A stretch of 64,000 nt of DNA from Ignavibacteriales bacterium (GTDB lineage: Bacteria > Bacteroidota > Ignavibacteria > Ignavibacteriales > Melioribacteraceae): the NCBI GenBank assembly GCA_020061355.1, contig JAGUYK010000010.1, positions 1-64,000 of the forward strand. The letters are read 5' to 3'. Position numbers and translations under genes: made by a program. The notes under the pieces are model-generated. The model was not told the DNA's origin and searched no databases. It saw only the letters and a program-made list of their open reading frames with translations. Of the stretch, positions 27,585-36,783 are shown one piece after another (position 1 is the stretch's first letter; each line of letters begins with the position of its first letter).

Positions 27585-27613
27585 AATATAGTCACCTATT
27601 CGTTTATAATCAA
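27585..27613 (-). promoter_or_regulatory. candidate promoter of the yceD-rpmF-fab operon
   Basis: On the minus strand TTGATT is followed after 17 bases by TATATT; read as a Bacteroidetes promoter it is TTG, 20 bases, TATATTTTG. It lies about 29 bases before the YceD ATG. The same TTG-N20-TATATTT layout occurs ahead of purC. Confidence 0.45.
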
Positions 27614-27696
27614 GAAATGCTTTAAGGTGATAATATGAGAGATTACCTCAGAAAGTTGTTTTATCTGATTCTAAATTAATAATCTGAGTTCAAAAA

Positions 27697-28650
27697 ATGC
27701 CTATCAATGCCTCATTATTTGCTGCAATCATACCGATGCTACTCTATTTATTGATAATATGGAGAATGGATAAGTATGATCGAGAACCATTTCAATTCTT
27801 ACTACTTCACTTTCTCTGGGGTGCTTTCGGCGCTATTGTACTTGGTTTAATTGGAAGTTTAGCATTAGAAAGTTTCACGGGATATAATAATGATGGTGAA
27901 TCAAGAGATTCTTTAATTCAAACAATACTTTTCGCTCCTGTTTCAGAAGAAATTGCAAAAGGAGTTTTTCTCTTATGGACCGTTAATTCAAGAAAGTTTG
28001 ACAATATTACGGATGGTTTAGTATATGGAGGCGCAATTGGATTGGGTTTCGGTATGACGGAAAACTTTACTTACTATATTACATACGGCGATTCATTTTC
28101 TTCTTGGATCTTTTTGGTATTTGTTAGATCGGGTTTTTCGGCTGTTATGCATTGTATCTCCACGGCAACATTCGGTGCATTCCTTGGAATGTCAAAATTC
28201 AATCTAAGTTCTTATAAAAGAATATTACCCTTTATTGGAATATCACTTGCAATATTTTTCCATTTAATGTGGAATTTATCGGTGAGTTTCAGCTCTACCT
28301 TTCTACTTGGATTTATCTTCATGCTATTTTTGATCGCTTACTTCTTTCAGCTTTTCCGTTATGTATTAAAGCAGGAGAAAAAGGTCATTGAACATGAATT
28401 GCTTGAGGAGAGTGATTTAATTAATTTACCAAAGGAGCATATATTAATTTTAAGTTCCCCCCTTAGATTTAAGAAGGGATGGATTGAAGAAAGGATACGG
28501 AAAAACTATTTTAGAGCAGCAATACGACTTGCATTCAAAAAGATGCAAAGTAAAAATAGTACAGGTTATTTAAAGGTATCATATGACTATGAAGTTGAGC
28601 AACTTAGAAATTTAATTAAGAATTATTTAACGGTTGACCAAATTGCCTGA
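27697..28650 (+). CDS. PrsW family intramembrane protease
   Basis: 317 residues with about eight membrane helices in the first 230 and a cytosolic C-terminal tail of about 85. The PrsW motifs are all seen: the APVSEEIAKGVFLLW helix with the EE pair near residues 90-91, the GFGMTENFTYY segment with Glu-Asn, and HCISTATFGAFLG and IFFHLMWNL with the metal-type His residues. PrsW cleaves membrane anti-sigma factors in Bacillus; no target is visible here. The gene is followed, one base after its stop, by nadD. Confidence 0.85.
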   Translation: MPINASLFAAIIPMLLYLLIIWRMDKYDREPFQFLLLHFLWGAFGAIVLGLIGSLALESFTGYNNDGESRDSLIQTILFAPVSEEIAKGVFLLWTVNSRKFDNITDGLVYGGAIGLGFGMTENFTYYITYGDSFSSWIFLVFVRSGFSAVMHCISTATFGAFLGMSKFNLSSYKRILPFIGISLAIFFHLMWNLSVSFSSTFLLGFIFMLFLIAYFFQLFRYVLKQEKKVIEHELLEESDLINLPKEHILILSSPLRFKKGWIEERIRKNYFRAAIRLAFKKMQSKNSTGYLKVSYDYEVEQLRNLIKNYLTVDQIA

Positions 28651-28651
28651 A

Positions 28652-29230
28652 ATGATAAGAAGGATTGGTATACTCGGAGGGACCTTCGATCCGATACATA
28701 ACGGACATCTAATCACTGCCCGTTTCGTATTGGAAGAAAGGAATCTTGATAAAATAATTTTCATCCCTTGCAATATATCGCCTCATAAAACAGAACAGTT
28801 ATCCTCTCATCCAGATCACAGGTTAAATATGGTTAAACTCTCTATAGAAAATTTGCACTACTTCGATTATTCTGATTACGAATTAAATAAAGGCAATATT
28901 TCTTATTCATTAGATACTATAAAACACCTAAAAAAATATAATGAGCAGATAGAGTTGATTATAGGTTACGATAATCTGCTCGTGTTTGATAAATGGAATT
29001 ACCCGGACGAAATTGTAAAACTGGTTTCATTAATTGTAATGAAAAGGAAAACGGATATTGATGAAAAAAGGAACCGATTTTTTGATAATGCTATTTTGCT
29101 TGATACACCAACTATTGAAATTTCGTCGACAGATATAAGAAACCGGGTTCGTAATAATCAACCAATCGATTTTTTAGTACCTGAACCTGTTAAAAGTTAT
29201 ATTTATAAAAACAGATTGTATAGCTCATAA
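28652..29230 (+). CDS. nadD: nicotinate-nucleotide adenylyltransferase
   Basis: 192 residues from the ATG at 28652. A TTG at 28634 would add six residues but overlaps the previous gene. The nucleotidyltransferase motif GILGGTFDPIHNGHL is at the start and the late SSTDIRNRVRNNQPIDFLVP carries the second ATP-binding motif (ISSTxIR). It adenylates nicotinate mononucleotide on the way to NAD. No connection to the PrsW protease is evident beyond co-transcription. Confidence 0.95.
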   Translation: MIRRIGILGGTFDPIHNGHLITARFVLEERNLDKIIFIPCNISPHKTEQLSSHPDHRLNMVKLSIENLHYFDYSDYELNKGNISYSLDTIKHLKKYNEQIELIIGYDNLLVFDKWNYPDEIVKLVSLIVMKRKTDIDEKRNRFFDNAILLDTPTIEISSTDIRNRVRNNQPIDFLVPEPVKSYIYKNRLYSS

Positions 29231-29287
29231 ATATTATATTAAATTCACTGTGTAAATTAGATACCTTTTGATCAGTAATAATAGCAT

Positions 29288-30268
29288 ATGAAAGTAAAAG
29301 AATTAGTTGAAAAAATATTTGAGAATGATAAACGTTTTGTTTCCCGTGCAATAAGTATAGTTGAATCGAACAATTCAAACTCGGCAGAACTTTTAAAAGA
29401 ACTTCATAAAAAAACGGGCAAAGCATACCGGATAGGAATAACCGGTCCTCCAGGTTCAGGTAAATCGACTTTAACAAATCAACTTGCAAAGTATTATCGG
29501 TTACAGCAAAAAACTGTTGGAATAATTGCTGTTGACCCAACCAGTCCTTTTACCGGTGGAGCTTTATTAGGTGATCGCGTTAGAATGAACGACATTGGAA
29601 ACGATCCGGGAATTTTTATCAGAAGTATGGCAACTCGTGGAAGTCTTGGTGGCTTAAGTAAAAAAACAATTGACGCTGCCGATGTTCTCGATGCAGCCGG
29701 CTATGATTTTATAATTTTTGAAACAGTTGGTGTGGGACAATCTGAACTGGATATTGCCAAGACAGCAGATACAACAGTTGTTATGCTTGTGCCCGAATCC
29801 GGTGATTCAATCCAGGCAATGAAAGCAGGATTAATGGAAATTGCTGATTTCTTTGTCCTAAATAAGAGCGACCGCCCAGGTTCCGATACGGCACAAACCT
29901 CTTTGAAAACAATACTGATGCTAAGAGACCATACTGAAAAGGATTGGTTACCGGGCATTATCAAATGTATTGCTTCTGAGAATATCGGAACTAAAGAAAT
30001 TGCTGATGAGATTCAGCGCCACCGTGATTTTATAATCATAAATAATTTATTAAAAGAGAAGCGGGAAGAAAATTATAAGATCAGAATAAAAGAGATTGCA
30101 GAGACTTTATTAAAAAATGAATTGTGGATGCAGGAACGTGAGTCGTTCTTAAATGAGTCTCTTCAAAAAGTAGCTGATGGTACTACTTCTCCATATCAAG
30201 TTGCTGAAACTTTATTTAACGATTTCAAACAAAAAGCAATCTTAAGAGAGCAGGATGGAAGAAAATAA
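29288..30268 (+). CDS. meaB: methylmalonyl-CoA mutase-associated GTPase MeaB
   Basis: 326 residues. It is the G3E-type GTPase that protects and gates cobalamin loading of methylmalonyl-CoA mutase. The P-loop GPPGSGKS is at residues 53-60; DPTSPFTGGALLGDRVRM and ETVGVGQSELDI (switch regions) and NKSD are present. The mutase genes are not in the window. A TACCTTTTG element about 18 bases before the ATG resembles a -7 promoter box. The following two genes are acyl-CoA enzymes, so the operon points to propionate or branched-chain amino acid breakdown. Confidence 0.95.
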   Translation: MKVKELVEKIFENDKRFVSRAISIVESNNSNSAELLKELHKKTGKAYRIGITGPPGSGKSTLTNQLAKYYRLQQKTVGIIAVDPTSPFTGGALLGDRVRMNDIGNDPGIFIRSMATRGSLGGLSKKTIDAADVLDAAGYDFIIFETVGVGQSELDIAKTADTTVVMLVPESGDSIQAMKAGLMEIADFFVLNKSDRPGSDTAQTSLKTILMLRDHTEKDWLPGIIKCIASENIGTKEIADEIQRHRDFIIINNLLKEKREENYKIRIKEIAETLLKNELWMQERESFLNESLQKVADGTTSPYQVAETLFNDFKQKAILREQDGRK

Positions 30269-31418
30269 AAATCAGTTTATTATGGAACTTGATGAAAACC
30301 GTAAGACGATCCGTGATACAATTCGTGATTTTGCGGAAAAGGTTATCAAACCAGTTGTTATGGAATATGATGAATCTCAAAAATTCCCGATAGATATATT
30401 ACATCAACTTGGTGAGTTGGGTTTTCTTGGAATACTTGTGCCCGAAGAATATGGCGGGGCCGGATTAGGTTACATTGAGTATTCAATTGTTGTTGAAGAA
30501 TTAGCACGAATAGATCCTTCAATTGCCCTTTCAGTAGCAGCCCACAATGGATTATGCACAAATCATATTTTGGTTCATGCTAACGAAGGACTAAAGAAAA
30601 AATATCTTCCAGATCTTGCAAGCGGAAAGGTTATCGGTGCATGGGGGTTGACTGAGCCATCATCAGGTAGCGATGCAGCTGCAATGCAGACTACTGCTGT
30701 ATTGGATGGTAAGAATTATGTTTTGAACGGGACTAAAAATTTTATTACTCATGGAAAATCCGGTAATACGGCAGTAGTAATGGCTATAACTGACAAATCA
30801 AAAGGTAAAAAAGGAATTTCGTCATTTATTTTAGAAAAAGGATTTCCCGGATTCAGTGCAGGTAAAAAAGAGAATAAACTTGGAATGCGCGCAAGTGAAA
30901 CGACTCAATTACTTTTTGATAATTGTATTGTTCCTAAAGAGAATTTGATTGGTAATGAAGGAGAGGGTTTTATCCAGGCAATGAAAATATTGGAAGGCGG
31001 AAGAATTTCAATTGCTGCTTTAAGCGTAGGATTGGCACAGGGCTGCCTGGAAGCATCTATTTCTTATTCGAAGGAGCGTAAACAATTTAATAAATCAATA
31101 TCCGAGTTCCAGGGAATACAATTCAAATTAGCTGATATGGCAACTGACATTGAAGCTGCCAGACTTCTTACATACAAAGCCGCAACGATTAAAGATACTG
31201 GTAAAAATATATTTTCAGCTGCAGCCAAAGCCAAGTTATTTGCAAGCGAGATTGCAACTAAAGCTGCTAATGAAGCAGTCCAGATTTTCGGCGGATACGG
31301 ATTTGTGAAAGATTATCCGGTCGAAAAATTCTATAGAGATGTTAAACTTCTTACAATAGGTGAAGGCACATCGGAAGTTCAAAGAATTGTATTGGCGAAA
31401 GACCTCTTACAGGATTGA
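30255..31418 (+). CDS. acyl-CoA dehydrogenase (short/branched-chain type)
   Basis: 387 residues, standard length. It introduces the alpha-beta double bond of acyl-CoA with FAD. Motifs are GAWGLTEPSSGSDAAAMQTTA (flavin-binding), the EGGRISIAALSVGLAQG helix, the QIFGGYGFVKDYPVEKFYRD segment and the catalytic Glu in TIGEGTSEVQRIV. The exact chain length is not deducible, but the location between meaB and a methylcrotonyl-type carboxylase suggests isovaleryl-CoA or a short branched substrate. It overlaps meaB by 14 bases. Confidence 0.92.
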   Translation: MEENKNQFIMELDENRKTIRDTIRDFAEKVIKPVVMEYDESQKFPIDILHQLGELGFLGILVPEEYGGAGLGYIEYSIVVEELARIDPSIALSVAAHNGLCTNHILVHANEGLKKKYLPDLASGKVIGAWGLTEPSSGSDAAAMQTTAVLDGKNYVLNGTKNFITHGKSGNTAVVMAITDKSKGKKGISSFILEKGFPGFSAGKKENKLGMRASETTQLLFDNCIVPKENLIGNEGEGFIQAMKILEGGRISIAALSVGLAQGCLEASISYSKERKQFNKSISEFQGIQFKLADMATDIEAARLLTYKAATIKDTGKNIFSAAAKAKLFASEIATKAANEAVQIFGGYGFVKDYPVEKFYRDVKLLTIGEGTSEVQRIVLAKDLLQD

Positions 31419-31427
31419 GAAATTAAT

Positions 31428-33083
31428 ATGAAATCAATCGGAATAGAATTAATCCAGAATGAATCTTCTCTTCGAAAAGAGGATTATCAAAAGAATTTGA
31501 TACGAAAAATAAATGCGGTCAAAGACACGGTTAAACTTGGCGGCGGTAAGAATGCAATAGCCAAACATCATGAGAAAGGTAAACTGACGGCTCACGAGCG
31601 AATAGAACTTTTAATCGACAAAGATTCAAAATTCTTTGAACTAAGCACGCTTGCAGCTTATGGTATGTATGAAGATTCCGGTGGCGCCCCTTCATCCGGG
31701 ACTATTTATGGAATTGGGAAAATTAACGGAAGGAATTTTGTAATTGTTGCTAATGATGCAACGGTTAAAGCCGGTGCTTGGTTTCCTATAACCGCAAAGA
31801 AAAATTTACGTGCTCAGGAAATTGCAATGGAAAACCGTTTGCCAATTATTTACCTGGTAGATAGTGCTGGAGTTTTTCTTCCATTGCAAGAGGATATTTT
31901 CCCTGATAAAGAACATTTCGGAAGAATATTCCGCAATAATGCTTTAATGTCATCAATGGGAATTCCACAAATATCAGCTATAATGGGTCCTTGTGTTGCG
32001 GGAGGCGCCTACCTCCCTATTATGAGTGATGAAGCGTTAATTGTCGAGGGTGAAGGCTCTGTTTTTTTAGCCGGCGCTCACCTTGTAAAAGCTGCTATCG
32101 GTGAAGAGATTAATAACGAAAATCTCGGCGGTGCCCGGGTTCAATCAAATATTTCCGGCGTTACCGATTACATTATGAAAAATGATCAGGAATGTTTACT
32201 GCAAATTAGAAGTTTAGTTGGTAAATATGGCTCAACAGAAACAGCAGGCTTCAATCGAATAGCTCCAATCCCTCCTAAGTTTTCACCTAAAGAGATTTAC
32301 AGCTTACTTCCGGAAGATACAACTAAACCGTACGATACTTATGAGTTGATTGCACGAATTGTGGACAACTCAGAAATTGATGAGTACAAAGCCGGATACG
32401 GTAAAACTCTAATTACTGCATATGCAAGAATTGACGGATGGGCTGTTGGAATTGTAGCAAATCAAAGAAGTATTGTAAAAACTGAAAAAGGTGAAATGCA
32501 GATTGGCGGAGTTATATACTCTGATAGTGCTGATAAAGCAACACGATTTATAATGAACTGTAACCAGAAAAAAATTCCTCTGGTATTTCTTCAGGACGTT
32601 ACTGGATTTATGGTAGGCAGTAAAGCTGAACATGGGGGAATTATAAAAGACGGTGCTAAGATGGTTAATGCTGTTGCAAATTCTGTTGTACCGAAAATTA
32701 CAGTAATCGTTGGGAACAGTTATGGAGCGGGTAATTATGCAATGTGCGGAAAAGCTTATGATCCTAGATTTATTTACGCTTTTCCAAACGCAAAGATAGC
32801 TGTGATGGGAGGTGCACAGGCAAGCAGTGTCCTACTGGATATCCGTGTTAAGCAAATGGAAAAATTGGGAAAAGAATTCACTAAAGAACAAAAAGAGAAA
32901 ATGCTGAATGAAGTGATTCAATCTTATGAAGAAAAGAATTCACCGTTATATGCTGCAGCTAGGTTATGGATTGATGAAATAATTGATCCGGCAAAGACTA
33001 GTGAATACATATCATTTTCTATTGAATGCGCCAATAATAATCCGGAAATGAAAAAATTCTCAACCGGTGTAATCCAAACATAG
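31428..33083 (+). CDS. acyl-CoA carboxylase beta subunit (methylcrotonyl-CoA type)
   Basis: 551 residues with the two crotonase-like halves of a carboxyltransferase. Motifs: GKLTAHERIELLIDKDS, GGAPSSGTIYGIGKINGR, ANDATVKAGAWFPIT, GPCVAGGAYLPIMSDEALIVE and the late GNSYGAGNYAMCGKAYDPRF. The sequence style fits 3-methylcrotonyl-CoA carboxylase more than propionyl-CoA carboxylase, but that is a judgement. The biotin carboxylase (alpha) subunit is not in this window and must be encoded elsewhere. It is 9 bases after the dehydrogenase. Confidence 0.9.
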   Translation: MKSIGIELIQNESSLRKEDYQKNLIRKINAVKDTVKLGGGKNAIAKHHEKGKLTAHERIELLIDKDSKFFELSTLAAYGMYEDSGGAPSSGTIYGIGKINGRNFVIVANDATVKAGAWFPITAKKNLRAQEIAMENRLPIIYLVDSAGVFLPLQEDIFPDKEHFGRIFRNNALMSSMGIPQISAIMGPCVAGGAYLPIMSDEALIVEGEGSVFLAGAHLVKAAIGEEINNENLGGARVQSNISGVTDYIMKNDQECLLQIRSLVGKYGSTETAGFNRIAPIPPKFSPKEIYSLLPEDTTKPYDTYELIARIVDNSEIDEYKAGYGKTLITAYARIDGWAVGIVANQRSIVKTEKGEMQIGGVIYSDSADKATRFIMNCNQKKIPLVFLQDVTGFMVGSKAEHGGIIKDGAKMVNAVANSVVPKITVIVGNSYGAGNYAMCGKAYDPRFIYAFPNAKIAVMGGAQASSVLLDIRVKQMEKLGKEFTKEQKEKMLNEVIQSYEEKNSPLYAAARLWIDEIIDPAKTSEYISFSIECANNNPEMKKFSTGVIQT

Positions 33084-33095
33084 CTTATTTTGATT

Positions 33096-33755
33096 TTGAA
33101 AACCTTACTGACTACAACTGCAATATCAATTTTTCTTTTTCATAATCTTTTCTTCGCACAAAGTAATTACGATAGAGCATTTTACGGCGGTATAAATTAT
33201 TTATCCGAATTTATCGCAGCAGATGAATTTAAGACTTACAAAAATGATTATGATGATTTAGTTCAGGTTGATATGATTTATCGGAAAGCAGTCGATTTTT
33301 ATAATGGAGATATTTCGGAAGCATTGCTGGCTTTAACATTTACCTGTTTACCTTTCGATCATATCAAAGTCAGATTCCTATTCGGTACCCAATTGAATTT
33401 CCCACTCCCCTCTCCACCAAAAAAAGTTTTTGATGACAAAGTTAAGAACCTTCCTAAAATCCTTTTTTTTGATTCCCCATTAAATAATTTTGGGGATAAA
33501 GATAAGTTGGCTCATTTTTTCGGGAATGCATTTCTAAGATATAATTTCGGTTTTTTTAATTTATCTAAATTTATGGGTATTTTTGTAGAGACTGTGGAAG
33601 AAGGATTATTTGTTGAAGGCGGTTATAGTAACCGGGATTTAATAGTTAATCATCTCGGTGAATTGTTTGCAGAATCAATAAAAAAAAATAGTTCTATTCT
33701 TCCATCCGATATATTAAAAGTTTATCAATTACTTTTTATCAGGATAAAATTATGA
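33096..33755 (+). CDS. secreted protein of unknown function
   Basis: 219 residues if the second TTG (33096) is used; an earlier TTG at 33090 is in frame. The first 20 residues form a signal peptide ending LFFAQ. A DKLAHFFGNAFLRY segment and a later NRDLIVNHLGELFAE segment, with conserved-looking Asp, His and Asn, recall YfiM/DUF2279-like envelope proteins, but the match is too weak to call. The final ATGA overlaps the start of the NtrC-type regulator, so it is in the same operon. Confidence 0.65.
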   Translation: MKTLLTTTAISIFLFHNLFFAQSNYDRAFYGGINYLSEFIAADEFKTYKNDYDDLVQVDMIYRKAVDFYNGDISEALLALTFTCLPFDHIKVRFLFGTQLNFPLPSPPKKVFDDKVKNLPKILFFDSPLNNFGDKDKLAHFFGNAFLRYNFGFFNLSKFMGIFVETVEEGLFVEGGYSNRDLIVNHLGELFAESIKKNSSILPSDILKVYQLLFIRIKL

Positions 33756-35104
33756 AATCGATTTTAGTTATTGATGACGAGCGTGAGATATGCGAAAGTA
33801 TAAAGATGATTCTCGAATACGAAGACTATTCAGTTGACTACACAACCGACTCTTCCAAAGGGATACAAAAATTGGATTTCGGTAATTACGATGTATTGTT
33901 GTTGGATATTCAAATGCCGGGTAAAAACGGTTTTGAAATTCTAAGCTGGTTAAAGGAGAAAGTTAGCGATATCAAAGTAATAATGATATCAGCGCACGCA
34001 AGTGTTCAAAATGCAGTTACTGCAACCAAACTAGGTGCTTTCGATTTCCTGGAGAAACCAATTGATAGAGATAAACTTTTAATTTCGGTTCGTAATGCTT
34101 CTGACCAATCCACTCTTCTTAAAGAAAATAAAAAATTAAAAAAAGAACTCTCTACCACCGATGTAATTATCGGAAACAGTCCTTCTATTAAAAATATTTT
34201 GGAGACAATATCACGCGTAGCAAAAACCGACGCACGTATTTTCATTACCGGTGAGAATGGTACAGGTAAAGAATTGGTTGCTCAGGAAATTCATAAGCAA
34301 AGTTTACGAAACAATAAAGAACTGATTGAAGTGAATTGTGCTGCTATTCCTCATGAGTTGATTTAATCTGAATTATTCGGACATGAAAAAGGATCTTTCA
34401 CAGGCGCAGTTAGACAAAGAATCGGCAAATTTGAATTGGCGGACAGCGGTAATCTATTTTTAGACGAGATTGGCGATATGAGTCTTCAAGCTCAATCAAA
34501 AGTTTTGCGTGCAATAGAGGAAGGAAAAATCGAACGGGTTGGTGGATCATCTAAAATTAACGTTGATGTCAGAATTATCTCAGCAACAAACAAAGATCTA
34601 AATTCAGAAATTCAAAAAGGAAATTTTAGAGAAGACCTGTTTCACCGGCTTAATGTTATACCCATAATCGTTCCTCCACTAAGGGAGCGAAAGGAAGATA
34701 TACCACTGCTGATAGAGCATTTCTCTAAAATAATTTGTGAAAAAAATAAATTCGCCCAGAAAGCCTGGACCGATTCAGCAATAAGAACTTTGCAGGGATT
34801 TTCGTGGAAAGGAAATATTAGAGAATTAAGAAATTTTGTTGAAAGAATTGTTATTATGGTCCAGACAAACACAATAGGTGAAAAAGAAATCAATTCTTAT
34901 TTACCGGCATCAACTGCTGGTGTGGACGAACTGCTAAGCACATCAAATACTTTTCAGGAGTTTAAAGAAAAAGCTGAAAAGGCATTTATACTTAAACAGC
35001 TCTCTTTGAATAACTGGAATGTTAGTAAAACAGCAGAAATATTAGGCATGCAGAGAAGTCACCTTTATAATAAACTAAAAAAATATGAAATAGAAAAAGG
35101 TTAG
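33752..35104 (+). pseudogene. NtrC-family sigma-54 response regulator with an internal stop codon
   Basis: 450 codons read as one frame except for a TAA at 34364-34366. Receiver domain (residues 1-120: IDDERE acidic pocket, phospho-Asp in LLLDIQMPGKNG, LEKPID Lys). AAA+ sigma-54 domain with GENGTGKE Walker A, then CAAIPHELI, the stop, and [14 protein letters not shown] carrying the GAFTGA-type loop, followed by DEIGDMS Walker B, the arginine finger region and a Fis-type helix-turn-helix (NVSKTAEILGMQRSHLYNKLKKY). Relatives have Glu at the stop position (ELIESELFGHE), so one G-to-T change of GAA explains it. Everything after is intact and in frame, so it is either a recent nonsense mutation or a sequencing error. 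Confidence 0.85.
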
Positions 35105-35106
35105 CT

Positions 35107-35457
35107 ATGGGAGAGACAATATTTGCAAAAATAATTCGTAAAGAAATTCCGGCTGATATTGTTTACGAAACCGACTCGGTCATTGCTTTTAAGGATATTC
35201 GTCCTCAAGCCCCGGTTCATGTATTGATTATTCCTAAAGTTACAGATATTGATTCTGCAAGAGAGCTTGATAAGCATAAGCATTCTGAGCTTTTAGGTCA
35301 ATTATATGAAGCGGCAAACCATATTGCAAAACAACTCGGGGTATTTGAAAGCGGATTTAGACTTGTACTCAATTCAGGACCGGACTCAGGGCAGGAAGTT
35401 CCTCATATCCATATGCATTTATTAGGCGGAAGAAAAATGAACTGGCCTCCGGGATGA
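35107..35457 (+). CDS. HIT family nucleotide hydrolase (HinT-like)
   Basis: 116 residues, one histidine-triad domain. Motif HIHMHLLGGRKMNWPPG with His-100, His-102 and His-104 completes the active site; the opening FAKIIRKEIPADIVYE is classic for HinT. It hydrolyses adenosine phosphoramidates. It follows the regulator by two bases as the last gene of a six-gene run that begins with meaB. Confidence 0.93.
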   Translation: MGETIFAKIIRKEIPADIVYETDSVIAFKDIRPQAPVHVLIIPKVTDIDSARELDKHKHSELLGQLYEAANHIAKQLGVFESGFRLVLNSGPDSGQEVPHIHMHLLGGRKMNWPPG

Positions 35458-35468
35458 ACTAAAAAAGC

Positions 35469-35499
35469 AATTGAGAATTTAGAATTGATAATTGAGAAT
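35469..35499. repeat. short AT-rich direct repeat
   Basis: Two identical copies of AATTGAGAAT (35469-35478 and 35490-35499), 21 bases apart, with partial copies between. They fill the 41-base gap between the convergent HIT and purD genes, where a terminator might be expected but none is visible. Confidence 0.5.
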
Positions 35500-36782
35500 T
35501 AAATTTTAATTTGTGCTTTATCGGATATATCTTTTCTATAGTAGATTCCATCAAAATTAATTTGCGATATAGCATCGTAAACAGTTTGTTTTGCTTTAGT
35601 TAGATTATTCTCTTCAATCACCGAAGTAACACCCAGCACCCTTCCTCCATTCGTCAATATTTCTCCAGCTACTTCTTTTGTACCGGCATGATAGACCAGA
35701 AGACTCTTACTTTCGACCTTCTCAATTCCGGTAATATTCTTACCGATTTTATAGCTATCCGGATAACCACTGGATGCAGCGACAACACAAACTGAAGAGC
35801 CGCCATTATATCTAACAGCATTGTTGCTTAGATTCCCTGATGCAACACTGTACAATAATTCTAAAAAATCTCCATCCAATAGCGGAAGGACAACCTGTGT
35901 TTCGGGATCTCCAAAACGGCAATTAAATTCAACAACCTTTGGACCTTCATCGGTCAACATTAACCCGCAGTAAAGACATCCTGAGTAAGTTGCACCTTTT
36001 TCCTGCATAGCCCGCAATGTAGGTTTAACTATCTTTTCAGACACATCATGTAAAATCTTTTCATCTACAAATGGAGTAGGTGCATAAGCGCCCATTCCAC
36101 CCGTATTCTTTCCTTTATCTCCGTCAAAAATTCTCTTATGATCCTGAGCAGCAGGGAGTAAAATAAAATCTGTTCCGTCAGTAATTGCAAAGATTGATGC
36201 TTCAAGACCTGTCATAAATTCTTCGATAACCACTTTATCCCCGGCATTTCCGAATGAAGAATTTATAAAACAATCATCAATTGCTGATGATGCACTCTCA
36301 AAGTTTTCTGCAATCACAACTCCCTTACCGGCTGCAATACCATCTGCTTTAATCACGGTAGGATATTTGATTTTACTTAAATAAGTTAATGCTTTCTGAT
36401 GATCTTCTTTATCGAATATCTCATAAGCGGCAGTGGGAATTCCATATTCCTTCATTAAATTTTTTGCAAAGGATTTTTCCCCTTCCAGTCTCGCGGCATT
36501 TTTACTGGGGCCAAAAACCTTTAATTTTTGACTAACAAGTTTATCTGTCAGACCATCGATTAATGGAATTTCCGGTCCTACCACTACCAGATCTACTTTC
36601 TCATCTAAACAAAATTTAATTATTAATTCATGATATTTAAAATCAATATGAACATTCTTTCCAATTTTTCCAGTACCGGGATTACCGGGCAAAATAAATA
36701 ATTTTTCCAGTTGTTTACTTTTCGAAATAGCTAATGCAAGAGCATGTTCTCTTCCACCCGATCCGATAATCGCTACATTCAT
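35499..36782 (-). CDS. purD: phosphoribosylamine-glycine ligase
   Basis: 427 residues, normal for GARS. It joins glycine to phosphoribosylamine in purine synthesis. N-terminal IGSGGREHALA, the ATP-grasp segments VIKADGIAAGKGVVIAEN and GAYAPTPF, and the CGLMLTDEGPKVVEFNCRFGDPETQ site with catalytic Glu and Asn are all intact. The upstream glycosyltransferase gene stops two bases before its start, so both may share a transcript. The other purine genes here are purC and guaB. Confidence 0.96.
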   Translation of the reverse strand: MNVAIIGSGGREHALALAISKSKQLEKLFILPGNPGTGKIGKNVHIDFKYHELIIKFCLDEKVDLVVVGPEIPLIDGLTDKLVSQKLKVFGPSKNAARLEGEKSFAKNLMKEYGIPTAAYEIFDKEDHQKALTYLSKIKYPTVIKADGIAAGKGVVIAENFESASSAIDDCFINSSFGNAGDKVVIEEFMTGLEASIFAITDGTDFILLPAAQDHKRIFDGDKGKNTGGMGAYAPTPFVDEKILHDVSEKIVKPTLRAMQEKGATYSGCLYCGLMLTDEGPKVVEFNCRFGDPETQVVLPLLDGDFLELLYSVASGNLSNNAVRYNGGSSVCVVAASSGYPDSYKIGKNITGIEKVESKSLLVYHAGTKEVAGEILTNGGRVLGVTSVIEENNLTKAKQTVYDAISQINFDGIYYRKDISDKAQIKI

Positions 36783-36783
36783 A

